Source: Bacteroidota bacterium
GTDB lineage: Bacteria > Bacteroidota > Bacteroidia > UBA7662 > CANHCV01
Length of the DNA stretch: 23,022 nucleotides
Direction: 5' to 3'
Assembly (NCBI GenBank): GCA_027488715.1
Contig: JAIYBD010000069.1
Coordinates: 1-23,022 of the forward strand
Both the position numbers and the translations under genes were made by a program. Numbering within the stretch: position 1 is the first letter of the stretch; each line of letters begins with the position of its first letter. Positions 15,249 to 22,554 of this stretch are shown piece after piece. Below the pieces are notes generated by a model. That model had not been told where the DNA came from. It ran no database searches and saw only the letters and a program-made list of their open reading frames with translations.

Positions 15249-16643
15249 ATGAGGAACAAGTACATTGACCTAATCGAGCAAACTTTCGATTTCCCAACGG
15301 AAGAGTTTAAAGTCATTGATAATGAACTGTATTTCCACGATATTCCAATGATGGATGTCATCAAACAATACGGTACTCCCTTAAAAATTTCCTATTTACC
15401 TAAGATTTCGCATCAAATTCAGAAGGCGAAGAAAATCTTTGCCGTTGCTATGGCGAAATCCCTCTATGAAGGGAAATACAATTATTGCTATTGCACCAAA
15501 TCTAGCCATTTTAGCTTTGTTATTGAAGAAGCTCTCAAGAACGATATCCACTTGGAAACGTCTTCAGCTTTCGATATCAATATCATTGAAGAGATGTATA
15601 ATGCAGGAAAAGTAACTAAAGACAAGTTTATCATTTGCAATGGTTACAAACGTCCGCAATACATCGAAAATATTGTTCGAATGGTTGAAAATGGATTTGA
15701 GAATTTGATTTGTGTTCTCGATAATCCAACCGAAATGGCTGCGTTAAATGAATTAACCCAAGCCACTGTTAAGGTTGGAATTCGAATTGCAGCGGAAGAA
15801 GAGCCTAAATTTGAATTCTATACTTCCCGATTGGGAATGGGATACAAGGATATTGTTCCTTTTTACATTAAAAATCTTCAGGATAATCCGAAAATGGAGC
15901 TTAAAATGCTTCACTTCTTTATCAATACAGGAATTCGGGATACCGCCTATTACTGGAATGAATTGAGTAAATGTGTGAACGTTTATTGTGCCTTAAAACG
16001 TATTTGTCCAACATTGGATAGCTTGAACATCGGCGGTGGATTTCCCATCAAAGATTCGTTGACTTTTGATTACGATTACGAATACATGGCCGAAGAAATT
16101 ATTGCTCAAGTGAAATCCATGTGCAATAACTCCGGTGTAAAAGAACCCAATATTTTTACTGAATTTGGATCCTTCACGGTAGGAGAGAGCGGAGCAGTTC
16201 TTTTTGAGATCATCGACCAGAAAAAACAAAATGATCGCGAAAAGTGGAACTTGATCGATTCATCGTTCATGACCACCCTTCCTGATTCTTGGGCCATCAA
16301 TAAACGTTTTATCATGATGGCTTTGAACAATTGGGAGCGAGAATACGAACGTGTTTTGTTGGGTGGACTTACCTGCGATAGCGATGATTTTTACAATGCG
16401 GAGGCTCATCAAAATGCGATTTATCTTCCTACTTACGATAAAGAACGTCCTCAGTACATTGGATTTTTTCATACCGGGGCTTATCAAGAAAGTATTGGTG
16501 GTTATGGAGGTATTCAACACTGTTTAACCCCTGCACCAAAGCATGTTATTATTGATTGCGACGAGAACGGAGAATATTTTACCAAACTATTTGCAAAAGA
16601 ACAATCGTACAAATCCATGCTAAAAATTCTCGGTTATACGTAA
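15249..16643 (+). CDS. speA: Fold-type III PLP decarboxylase, probably arginine decarboxylase
   Basis: A 464-residue PLP enzyme of the Orn/DAP/Arg decarboxylase 2 group. In Bacteroidota, proteins of this size and sequence are annotated as biosynthetic arginine decarboxylase (arginine to agmatine, polyamine route). The PLP lysine is probably K84 in YCYCTKSSHF. The glycine-rich phosphate loop is NIGGGFPI (260-267). The active-site Cys-Asp motif is LTCDSDDFY (C376, D377). Oddly, the motif usually EPGR (ESGR in classical ADC) reads EFGS at 305-308, so the Arg that contacts the PLP phosphate is replaced by Ser. It has its own promoter and is followed 8 bases later by an MscS-type channel gene. Family is sure; arginine specificity is inferred. 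Confidence 0.78.
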   Translation: MRNKYIDLIEQTFDFPTEEFKVIDNELYFHDIPMMDVIKQYGTPLKISYLPKISHQIQKAKKIFAVAMAKSLYEGKYNYCYCTKSSHFSFVIEEALKNDIHLETSSAFDINIIEEMYNAGKVTKDKFIICNGYKRPQYIENIVRMVENGFENLICVLDNPTEMAALNELTQATVKVGIRIAAEEEPKFEFYTSRLGMGYKDIVPFYIKNLQDNPKMELKMLHFFINTGIRDTAYYWNELSKCVNVYCALKRICPTLDSLNIGGGFPIKDSLTFDYDYEYMAEEIIAQVKSMCNNSGVKEPNIFTEFGSFTVGESGAVLFEIIDQKKQNDREKWNLIDSSFMTTLPDSWAINKRFIMMALNNWEREYERVLLGGLTCDSDDFYNAEAHQNAIYLPTYDKERPQYIGFFHTGAYQESIGGYGGIQHCLTPAPKHVIIDCDENGEYFTKLFAKEQSYKSMLKILGYT

Positions 16644-16651
16644 ATTTGGGC

Positions 16652-17506
16652 ATGGCATTACGACAAAGCAATACAAGGAGAATGGGGATCATTCTCCTTT
16701 TTTTATCCATTGGGGTTGGTATTTTCTGGCTCAAACCCATGTTTTCGGTGAAAGAGCAATGGAGTTATACCTTGCGATTGACCTTGGTTATGGTTCAGTT
16801 GGTGGTATTGATGGAAATCATCAAACAAATGATTCTTTTGATTTCTTTTGGAAGTGGAAAGCGCGATGTAAAAAAGGCGAAGAATTTTATTTTAGGACTC
16901 CGCCAAATCTCCATCGTTGTTTATTCTTTCCAAGCCTTGGCGGTATTCTTGTCGTTCTTTAATCTTCATTTGAAAGATTTAATTACCAGCTTAAGTGTTG
17001 CAGCTGCTGCCGTTGCCATCGTATTTAAGGATTATATCTCGAACGTTATCAACGGCATGGTATTGGCTTTTTCCAATCGATTGTTAATCGATGATTACGT
17101 AAAAATTGGACACCACCGTGGTCGAATCACCGATATTACTTTGGGATCTGTTCAACTTCTAACCGATGAAGATGAAGTTGTTTTTCTTCCCAATACCATT
17201 TTGTTTACTCATGAAATTGTGAATTACAGCAAATTGGAAAATCGAAAGACGGTCCTTGAATTTGTATTATGTTACGATGAATTCGAAAAAATAGAGGACG
17301 TAGAACTTTTCTTGAACCAAACCTTAAAAGAAAATTCAGCAGAATTGATTCGATTTGGTTCAACATCACTCCGAATCATTGAAATTAACGGAAATGAATT
17401 GGTTTGCAAATATCAATTTACCCTTGACCAGTCCATGCCTGAGGTCGAGCGTAAATTGAAAAGGGTTCTCAATCGAGCAATTGTTAATCGGTTTAGAAAA
17501 AAATAA
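16652..17506 (+). CDS. MscS-family mechanosensitive ion channel
   Basis: A small-conductance mechanosensitive channel of 284 residues, expected to open on hypo-osmotic shock. Three to four membrane helices occupy about residues 11-140. The pore helix (SLSVAAAAVAIVFKDYISN) has the Ala/Gly packing typical of MscS TM3. It is followed by NRLLIDDYVKIG and GRITDITLGSVQLLTDEDEVVFLPN, the MscS beta domain. The frame is open upstream to 16556 inside the decarboxylase gene, but the ATG at 16652, eight bases after that gene's stop, gives a normal N-terminus. The TAA stop lies inside a bidirectional terminator. Co-transcription with a polyamine-route enzyme is likely. Confidence 0.88.
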   Translation: MALRQSNTRRMGIILLFLSIGVGIFWLKPMFSVKEQWSYTLRLTLVMVQLVVLMEIIKQMILLISFGSGKRDVKKAKNFILGLRQISIVVYSFQALAVFLSFFNLHLKDLITSLSVAAAAVAIVFKDYISNVINGMVLAFSNRLLIDDYVKIGHHRGRITDITLGSVQLLTDEDEVVFLPNTILFTHEIVNYSKLENRKTVLEFVLCYDEFEKIEDVELFLNQTLKENSAELIRFGSTSLRIIEINGNELVCKYQFTLDQSMPEVERKLKRVLNRAIVNRFRKK

Positions 17507-17535
17507 AGGGCGATGAATCGCCCTTTATTTTTTTA
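17497..17535. terminator. Bidirectional terminator between mscS-like gene and htrA
   Basis: A run of A's, TAAAGGGCGAT, loop GA, ATCGCCCTTTA, then a run of T's forms an uninterrupted palindrome (stem arms 17497-17514 and 17517-17534). It has A7 on one side and T7 on the other and works in both directions. The stop codons of both convergent genes, TAA at 17504-17506 (plus) and TAA at 17535-17533 (minus), lie inside it. Confidence 0.92.
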
Positions 17536-18978
17536 TCGGCCAATGCCGTAATAAGCCCTTCGACCATCGGGATAAACTCCTTCAATCAATAAAGCTGTTT
17601 CTGATTTGGTATTGGTTAGAATTCGGTCAATATCTTTTACGTCGGTTACTTTTTGGTTTTGGATTTTTGTAATGATAAATCCAGGTTTGATACCCGACAT
17701 TTTCAGTTTACCACCGGTAATAGAAACTATTTTTACACCTCCATTGATTCCAAGTTTTTCTTTGTCATCGGCATTGATTCCTGAAAATGTGGCGCCTAAT
17801 TCTGAAGAGCTTTCTACTTTATCCATACTGGATGCTACCGAACCAGAACCATTTTCATCCATCAGTTTTACTGAATACGTTTTTTCGGTTCCATCCCGAT
17901 TAACGGTTACATCAATTTCCTCTCCTGGACGCTTTCTTGATACCATTTCCATCATCGTTGGTCGATTTTTTACAATCTTTCCGTCAATCTTTACAATGAC
18001 ATCACCTTTTTTAATTCCGGCATCACGTGCGGGAGAATTGTCAGAAAAACCACCCACATAAGCTCCTTGACGAACTTTTAGATCTTCGTCCTGAGCCAAT
18101 TTTTCATTGATATCGGCAACCGTAATTCCCAGGTATCCTCGTTTAACCGATCCGAAATCTTTCAAGTCTTCAACAATCTTTTTAACCAAGTTGGCAGGAA
18201 CGGCAAAAGCATATCCTTCGTAAACACCATTTCTTGAGGCAATGGCGGTATTGATTCCAATGAGTTCACCTTTCATGTTAACGAGCGCCCCGCCCGAGTT
18301 TCCCGGATTAACGGCCGCATCAGTTTGGAGAAATGACTCAATTTTGGATTGGCCGTTTAAAATATTGATGTCTCGACCTTTGGCAGAAATGATGCCCGCC
18401 GTTACCGTGGAATTGAGATTGAAAGGATTTCCTACGGCGAGGGCCCATTCACCAACCTGAACATCGTCGGAATTTCCCCACGGGCATGCCAATAAATTAT
18501 TAGCTGAAATTTTAATGAGGGCTAAATCGGTATTAGGATCTGTTCCAATAACTTGAGCTTCGATCACCCGTTTATCGTCGAGCGTCACTTCCAGTTTTTC
18601 AGCTCCTTGTACCACGTGATTATTGGTAACGATGTATCCATCGCTGGAAATGATTACACCGGAACCGGTTGAAGACGCATCGCGCTTTTGTTGGCGCATG
18701 CCGTTACCGCCACCAAAAAAGTCGAAGGGATCGAAATAAAACGGGTCAACAAAGGTTTCAGAACGTGAGTTTTTAATATGCACTACCGTTGGTAATACAT
18801 TAGCCGATGCTTCTACAAAACTGGGTGTGCCTACTAAATTTCCCGTTGAGGTAACCAATCGAGTAGGAGTAGATCCTGAGTTTTGTTCGATCGATGAGGT
18901 TAAGGACGAAACGGTTGCAGCTCCTACCAAGCCTCCGGCTAAGGCTGCAACGAGAATAAACCAATTTTTTTGTACCAT
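17533..18978 (-). CDS. HtrA/DegP-family periplasmic serine protease with two PDZ domains
   Basis: A 481-residue envelope protease for misfolded proteins. An N-terminal hydrophobic segment (about 6-25, ILVAALAGGLVGAATVSSL) acts as signal or anchor. The trypsin-like domain has the full triad: H121 (TNNHVV), D151 (NTDLALIKI) and S228 (NPGNSGGALVN). PDZ1 spans about 270-365 (GYLGITVADINEKLA, SPARDAGIKKGDVIVKIDGKIV). A second, weaker PDZ covers about 395-475. A Gly/Phe-rich loop (DPFDFFGGGNGM) precedes the catalytic His, as in DegP LA loops. It converges on the mscS-like gene and diverges from an oxygenase gene, so it is a single-gene unit. Its promoter should lie in 18979-19060, but no clear -7 box is seen. 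DegP versus DegQ cannot be decided. Confidence 0.93.
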   Translation of the reverse strand: MVQKNWFILVAALAGGLVGAATVSSLTSSIEQNSGSTPTRLVTSTGNLVGTPSFVEASANVLPTVVHIKNSRSETFVDPFYFDPFDFFGGGNGMRQQKRDASSTGSGVIISSDGYIVTNNHVVQGAEKLEVTLDDKRVIEAQVIGTDPNTDLALIKISANNLLACPWGNSDDVQVGEWALAVGNPFNLNSTVTAGIISAKGRDINILNGQSKIESFLQTDAAVNPGNSGGALVNMKGELIGINTAIASRNGVYEGYAFAVPANLVKKIVEDLKDFGSVKRGYLGITVADINEKLAQDEDLKVRQGAYVGGFSDNSPARDAGIKKGDVIVKIDGKIVKNRPTMMEMVSRKRPGEEIDVTVNRDGTEKTYSVKLMDENGSGSVASSMDKVESSSELGATFSGINADDKEKLGINGGVKIVSITGGKLKMSGIKPGFIITKIQNQKVTDVKDIDRILTNTKSETALLIEGVYPDGRRAYYGIGR

Positions 18979-19064
18979 AATAAACCTGTTTTTTGGTTAA
19001 ACGTCGATATTTAAATCAAGTTGGAAATCATCAAAAATTTTTCCATTTTTTTTGAAAAATTGAG

Positions 19065-19085
19065 TTTTCCACAAACTGTGGATAA
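19065..19085. repeat. Inverted pair of DnaA-box-like 9-mers
   Basis: TTTTCCACA (19065-19073) and TGTGGATAA (19077-19085; TTATCCACA on the minus strand) face each other across AAC. The second is an exact consensus DnaA box and the first matches TTWTNCACA. They lie in the AT-rich 150-base divergent gap between htrA and the oxygenase gene, 44 bases before the latter's ATG. Possible roles are a DnaA-bound promoter, part of a replication origin, or a hairpin. Only these two boxes are seen in the gap. Confidence 0.5.
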
Positions 19086-19100
19086 TTAGGCATAATTTGA

Positions 19101-19108
19101 TAAATTTG
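19101..19108 (+). promoter_or_regulatory. Probable -7 box for the 2OG-Fe(II) oxygenase gene
   Basis: TAAATTTG matches TAnnTTTG exactly, 20 bases before the ATG at 19129. The position expected for the -33 element falls in the CTGTGG part of the DnaA-box-like pair, where no clean TTG is present. If the promoter is real, protein binding to that repeat would overlap RNA polymerase. Confidence 0.5.
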
Positions 19109-19128
19109 TTTTCCTTAAATCGAACATT

Positions 19129-20085
19129 ATGACATTTCCACAAGGGATTCCATCGGTAGATTTGGCTGATTTTTTGTCCAATGATCCCGTTCGTAAATCA
19201 AAATTTGTTCAAGAATTAGGCGATGCCTATGAAAATATCGGATTTGTTTCCGTCAAAAATCACTTTTTGAATGAAACGTTAGAAGCGAACTTGTACAAGC
19301 AGGTAAAATCATTTTTTGCACTTCCAGTTGATGTAAAAGCAAAATATGAAATTCCTGGAATAGCTGGTCAACGAGGATATATTTCCTTCGGAAAAGAACA
19401 TGCAAAAGGAAGAACGGTTGGAGATTTAAAAGAATTCTGGCATTTTGGTCAATATGTGGATGATGCTGATCCCATTAAAAAGGAGTATCCGGAAAATGTT
19501 GTTGTTTCTGAATTGCCTGATTTCAATTCGACCGGAAAAGAAGCCTATCAATTGTTGGAGAAAACCGGACAATCCATGCTTCGTGCCATTGCCTTATTTC
19601 TTGGATTGGAAGAAGGGTATTTCGATGAAAAAATCCATCACGGTAATAGCATTTTACGTCCTATTTTTTACGGGCCCATCGTAGATGATCCCAAAGATGC
19701 GGTTCGCGCTGCCGAGCACGAGGATATCAATCTCATTACGTTATTGATGGGTGCTTCGGCCGATGGATTGCAGGTATTAAACAAACAAAATGAATGGGTT
19801 GCAGTAACGGCACTTCCAGATCATTTGGTCGTTAATGTGGGTGATATGTTGCAACGATTAACCAACAATCGATTGAAATCAACCACACATCGCGTTGTTA
19901 ATCCACCGCGGGAAATGTGGGGAACACCTCGTTATTCCATTCCTTTTTTCTTGCACCCACGGTCAGAAATGCGATTAGATTGCCTTCCATCTTGCATTAC
20001 TCCCGAAAATCCAATTCAATACGAACCGATTTCAGCCGGAGAGTATTTGCATGAACGTTTGCAAGAAATCGGGCTAAAAAAGTAA
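19129..20085 (+). CDS. Isopenicillin-N-synthase-like 2-oxoglutarate/Fe(II) dioxygenase
   Basis: A 318-residue cytoplasmic non-heme iron oxygenase. An N-terminal DIOX_N region (IPSVDLADFL to about 120, with GFVSVKNH) precedes the double-stranded beta-helix core. The iron ligands are H197 and D199 (AAEHEDINLITLL) and H254 (STTHRVVNP). The 2-oxoglutarate carboxylate is held by R268 and S270 (RYSIPFF). The substrate cannot be predicted. Relatives span ethylene-forming, gibberellin and flavonoid oxidases, and the bacterial members are mostly uncharacterised. A chrA-like gene begins 3 bases after the stop, so the two are probably co-transcribed. The gene diverges from htrA. Confidence 0.88.
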   Translation: MTFPQGIPSVDLADFLSNDPVRKSKFVQELGDAYENIGFVSVKNHFLNETLEANLYKQVKSFFALPVDVKAKYEIPGIAGQRGYISFGKEHAKGRTVGDLKEFWHFGQYVDDADPIKKEYPENVVVSELPDFNSTGKEAYQLLEKTGQSMLRAIALFLGLEEGYFDEKIHHGNSILRPIFYGPIVDDPKDAVRAAEHEDINLITLLMGASADGLQVLNKQNEWVAVTALPDHLVVNVGDMLQRLTNNRLKSTTHRVVNPPREMWGTPRYSIPFFLHPRSEMRLDCLPSCITPENPIQYEPISAGEYLHERLQEIGLKK

Positions 20086-20088
20086 TCA

Positions 20089-21309
20089 TTGAAGTTTTCT
20101 CGGTATAAGGCATTTCGATTTTTAAGAGACGTTCTCACGTTGTCTTTTCTTTCCTTTGGAGGGCCTTATGCTCACATTTCTTTGATGTTGGACCTATTTG
20201 TTCGCCGAAGAAAATACTTGACCAAAGAAGAATTTTTGGAAATTAATGCATTGTGCTCCGCTCTTCCAGGTCCTTCCAGTACGCAAACAGTTGCCGCCAT
20301 CGGTTATCAAATTGGTGGAGCCTCGTTGGCGGCAACTTCCTTGTTGATTTGGGTATTGCCCGCATCGATCCTCATGACGTTGATTGCCTTGATCTATGTA
20401 CATGTTGAACGATTGCAATGGGATCTATCGTTCTTACAATTTCTTTCCCCCATTGCCACCGGATTTATTGCTGTTGCTGCCATACGATTGGCAAAAGGAA
20501 ACTGGAAAACGCCCTTGGCCATCGTCATCACCTTACTGGTTACTTCCATCAATGTGTGGTTCAGATCTCCTTACCTCATTCCCATTTCCTTAATCATTTC
20601 TGCTTTAATATCATTTTCGTTTAGTAGGGAATTGGACAACACCGAAAAAATTGTAAATCTGAAAATTTCATGGCGTTATTTAGTTGCTTGGGCCGGTTTG
20701 TTTGTTCTTTTAGCTTTATTGGGAAATTTGCTGGGTGAACGAAGTATTCTCATACTTCAAAATAACTACCAATACGGTTCCATGGTTTTTGGTGGCGGAC
20801 AAGTGTTAATTCCCATCATGTTTGAGCATTTTGTTCACTTCAAACATTATATCTCAGAATCGGAGTTTTTAACTGGATATGGAATTGCCCAAGGTGTACC
20901 TGGGCCGGTTTTCTCTTTTTCAAGTTTTATTTCTGGTGTTTCTTTGTACAACGAAACTCAATCGAATTGGTGGTTAATTATTGGCGGATTTGCCGGTATG
21001 TTGGGCATTTTTGCTCCAGGAATTTTCTTCATTTTATTTACTTTTCCCATTTGGAATCAAATTAAACGAAGCCGCGGCGTTGCAAAGTCATTGCTCGGAC
21101 TCAATGCCGCGGCTCTTGGACTTATTATTTCAGCCTTTCTGTTGTTTTGCAAAAGCATTGTTTTTCAAGGCGATCAATCTTCCATGATTTTAAATTGTGC
21201 CATTGTCATTGCGGTGGTGGTTGCTCAATTGGTATTGCGCATGGCTTCTCACTATATCGTTGCTTTGGGAATTCTAGGGGGGATTCTCAATATGGTATTA
21301 GTTTCCTAA
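20089..21309 (+). CDS. Chromate transporter family (ChrA) membrane protein
   Basis: A 406-residue, two-domain CHR permease. The N-half has LSFGGPYAHI (21-30) and the LPGPSSTQ motif (59-66). The C-half repeats the pattern as VFGGGQVLIPIM (233-244) and GIAQGVPGPVF (264-274). Ten or more membrane segments are visible. Long-form ChrA proteins export chromate, often by a sulfate-related mechanism, but many genomic members have no shown role. The start must be TTG at 20089: an in-frame TAA at 20083-20085 lies just upstream, and the next Met is in the first transmembrane motif region (residue 33). It sits 3 bases after the oxygenase gene and converges on an M16 peptidase gene with an 12-base overlap. 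Confidence 0.86.
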   Translation: MKFSRYKAFRFLRDVLTLSFLSFGGPYAHISLMLDLFVRRRKYLTKEEFLEINALCSALPGPSSTQTVAAIGYQIGGASLAATSLLIWVLPASILMTLIALIYVHVERLQWDLSFLQFLSPIATGFIAVAAIRLAKGNWKTPLAIVITLLVTSINVWFRSPYLIPISLIISALISFSFSRELDNTEKIVNLKISWRYLVAWAGLFVLLALLGNLLGERSILILQNNYQYGSMVFGGGQVLIPIMFEHFVHFKHYISESEFLTGYGIAQGVPGPVFSFSSFISGVSLYNETQSNWWLIIGGFAGMLGIFAPGIFFILFTFPIWNQIKRSRGVAKSLLGLNAAALGLIISAFLLFCKSIVFQGDQSSMILNCAIVIAVVVAQLVLRMASHYIVALGILGGILNMVLVS

Positions 21310-22554
21310 GCCTACGTTTACTCGCAATAAATCATCCCACAAGAGGTATTTTTGACTAAGTTTCATTAATTCTTCTGAATTGATGAGGCTCAGTTTTTCG
21401 AAGAAATTCGAATAATAATCGCTTGGAAGTTGATTCAATAAAATGTTCTTATTTCGATCCATGTGAGCAAAAATACCGTCGCAACCTTGAATCATTTGCC
21501 CCTGCATGGTGCTAATAACCAAACCTAATTCCTCTTCCATCATTCGTTCAGTCTGAAGAATTTGCAATTCCTTCTGAATTTCATCCATAGCCAGGTTGGC
21601 TTCCGAAGCTTTGACTTCGGCGTTGATGAAAAACATACTTTGATCGTAAAAAGGGTAACACATACTTCCAATTCCGTAGGTGAGTCCTTTGTCCTCTCGT
21701 AAATTTTTCATCAATCGAGAACCGAAATAACCTCCGATAACGGTATTCAATACCTGAAATCCAAGAAAATCGGGGTGATTGCGACCCATGGCCAAACGGC
21801 CAATTCGGATGCAGTTTTGTTGTGCTCCAACCTTCTCTTCAAAAAAGTAATTTTTGTCGTAGGAAATGGTTGTATTCGGTCCTTCTTGGTGTTTTTCCAA
21901 ACTAATTTGAGCCATTTTTTGACCGATCATTTCAACCAATTCCCCAATGTTTTTTCCAGAAACAAAAACATGAAAAGGTTTTTTGAACAAGGTTTGATGA
22001 ATCTCCTTCATTCGCGCTACATTCATCTTTTGAAGTCCTTCTTCACTCAGGGTTTGTCCGAATGGGTGGTTTGAAAAAAGATGGTGATTGAATAATCGTC
22101 TAGCCCGATGGTTTACTTTTTCATTGGATAAATGAAAAGATTGAATTTCAGATTGTTGAAGTGTTTTCCATTCATCTTCCGCAAAAATTGGATTCCATTG
22201 AATATCGAATAACAGGTCGATGAGGGAAGGCATATTCCGGGTTAATCCATGCCAAACCAACGATGTGAAATTCATCCATCCTTCAAATTGGGAAAAAACT
22301 CCGTAAAAATCCAATAACTCTGCAATCTGTTTTCTGGAGTAATTCTCACTACCTTCAAATTGCATTTTCTGAACGATATCCTTTTCCCAAGGAGCGATAC
22401 CATTCACCGGTTGATGTTCCCAAATCCATTCAACTTTTGCAACTTCTTGTGAGCCCCCTTCCAACCAATGTAAGGCGCAACCATTGGAAAAAAACTGACT
22501 TTGAGCAACTTGATGCGGAATGGAATGCAGGGTTTGAATGATTGGCGCTTTCAT
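21298..22554 (-). CDS. M16-family peptidase-like protein lacking the zinc motif
   Basis: A 418-residue protein with the M16 (insulinase/pitrilysin/MPP) fold. It has an N-terminal half and a C-terminal M16_C half with GGYFGSRLMKNLREDKGLTYGIG (274-296), the Arg-Tyr substrate-end signature. At the place of the HxxEH zinc motif it reads DIVQK (59-63, before MQFEGSENYS), so all three catalytic residues are lost. It resembles the non-catalytic subunit of two-subunit bacterial M16 peptidases. Its ATG overlaps the stop of the upstream M16 gene by four bases (ATGA), which fits equal production of both subunits. No signal peptide is evident, so a cytoplasmic site is likely. Its 3' end overlaps the chrA-like gene's end by 12 bases. 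Confidence 0.88.
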   Translation of the reverse strand: MKAPIIQTLHSIPHQVAQSQFFSNGCALHWLEGGSQEVAKVEWIWEHQPVNGIAPWEKDIVQKMQFEGSENYSRKQIAELLDFYGVFSQFEGWMNFTSLVWHGLTRNMPSLIDLLFDIQWNPIFAEDEWKTLQQSEIQSFHLSNEKVNHRARRLFNHHLFSNHPFGQTLSEEGLQKMNVARMKEIHQTLFKKPFHVFVSGKNIGELVEMIGQKMAQISLEKHQEGPNTTISYDKNYFFEEKVGAQQNCIRIGRLAMGRNHPDFLGFQVLNTVIGGYFGSRLMKNLREDKGLTYGIGSMCYPFYDQSMFFINAEVKASEANLAMDEIQKELQILQTERMMEEELGLVISTMQGQMIQGCDGIFAHMDRNKNILLNQLPSDYYSNFFEKLSLINSEELMKLSQKYLLWDDLLRVNVGLGN

